Part shown: in pieces, positions 63,943 through 64,000 of the stretch
Layout: every line of letters begins with the position of its first letter
Position numbering within the stretch: position 1 is the first letter of the stretch
Origin: Psychrobacillus sp. FSL K6-4046
GTDB lineage: Bacteria; Bacillota; Bacilli; Bacillales_A; Planococcaceae
Length of the DNA stretch: 64,000 nucleotides
Assembly (NCBI RefSeq): GCF_038624605.1
Contig: NZ_CP152020.1
Coordinates: 2,721,312 to 2,785,311 of the forward strand
Direction of reading: 5' to 3'
The notes under the pieces: model-generated
Seen by the model: the letters and a program-made list of their open reading frames with translations, nothing else
The model's database searches: none
Told to the model about the DNA's origin: nothing
Translations under genes and position numbers: made by a program

Positions 63943-63999
63943 TTAAGATGATTTTATTTTTCTTGTCTCTCTGTCCATTAAACTATAGATGATTGGCAC
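63943..63999 (-). CDS. 3' end of an unidentified gene (18 residues in window)
   Basis: The minus strand reads VPIIYSLMDRETRKIKSS then TAA, 8 bp before a good terminator, so it is very likely the C-terminus of a gene starting outside the window. The tail SLMDRETRKIK resembles the end of hotdog-fold acyl-CoA thioesterases, but this is too short to name. Confidence 0.5.
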   Translation of the reverse strand: MPIIYSLMDRETRKIKSS

Positions 64000-64000
64000 T

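Overview
The window is a stretch of low-GC Firmicutes chromosome. Gene content and order follow the Bacillus subtilis speA-pdh-rnjA-ykuL-cheV-ykrM neighbourhood, and the style of the proteins and dispersed repeats suggests a Planococcaceae/Caryophanaceae member (Psychrobacillus, Lysinibacillus or Sporosarcina type). The genus cannot be fixed from sequence reading alone. About 50 protein genes, one tRNA-Ala(GGC), one manganese riboswitch and three insertion sequences are supported.

1-5 kb: the 3' part of yktB, a nitronate monooxygenase gene with yktA, speA (lysine/arginine decarboxylase) and an lrgAB/cidAB-type murein hydrolase regulator pair. The lrgA start codon is separated from its Shine-Dalgarno by a perfect hairpin. 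5-9 kb: one ancestral GC-rich dispersed repeat has been split by two different elements, an IS1182-family copy with 15-bp terminal repeats and an 8-bp target duplication, and an IS110-family copy. 9-16 kb: polysaccharide deacetylase, the pyruvate dehydrogenase operon pdhABCD with a clear SigA promoter, and ykyA. 16-21 kb: def, a PfkB sugar kinase with ykrA, an autonomous 23-codon gene for a very basic peptide, then rpoY and rnjA. 21-23 kb: a second IS110 copy inserted at the same position of another copy of the dispersed repeat. 23-29 kb: tRNA-Ala, ktrC, a thioredoxin-like gene, and a polyamine operon (HTH-cupin regulator with potABCD).

29-43 kb: an MFS exporter, then an eight-gene minus-strand operon joining an extracytoplasmic membrane protein, an ABC transporter, a membrane protein with a long Gln-Gly tract, a MoxR AAA+ ATPase, a DUF58 protein and two von Willebrand factor A proteins. 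42-50 kb: ccpC, darB (c-di-AMP receptor), fadH with a FadR-like operator, a PAS-GGDEF-EAL protein, ykyB, cheV and ykwC. 50-54 kb: a second, smaller MoxR-DUF58-DUF4129 operon apparently led by a 58-codon Spo0E-like gene. 54-64 kb: small conserved genes, a CPBP membrane protein, a lipoprotein, a MarR regulator, a PAS histidine kinase, a B12/radical SAM protein, ktrD, terC under a yybP-ykoY riboswitch, a fatty-acyl-CoA-reductase-like SDR, and the 3' end of one more gene at the edge.

Functional links: KtrC (gating subunit), KtrD (channel) and DarB (c-di-AMP sensor) sit in one window. A PAS kinase and a Spo0E-like phosphatase suggest sporulation-phosphorelay input. SpeA and PotABCD cover polyamine synthesis and uptake. 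The most novel material is the pair of IS110 copies, whose long 3' noncoding segment repeats the left-junction sequence and looks like a guide RNA; the small cationic-peptide gene before rpoY; the hairpin-bridged lrgA ribosome site; and the MoxR/VWA/ABC operon.
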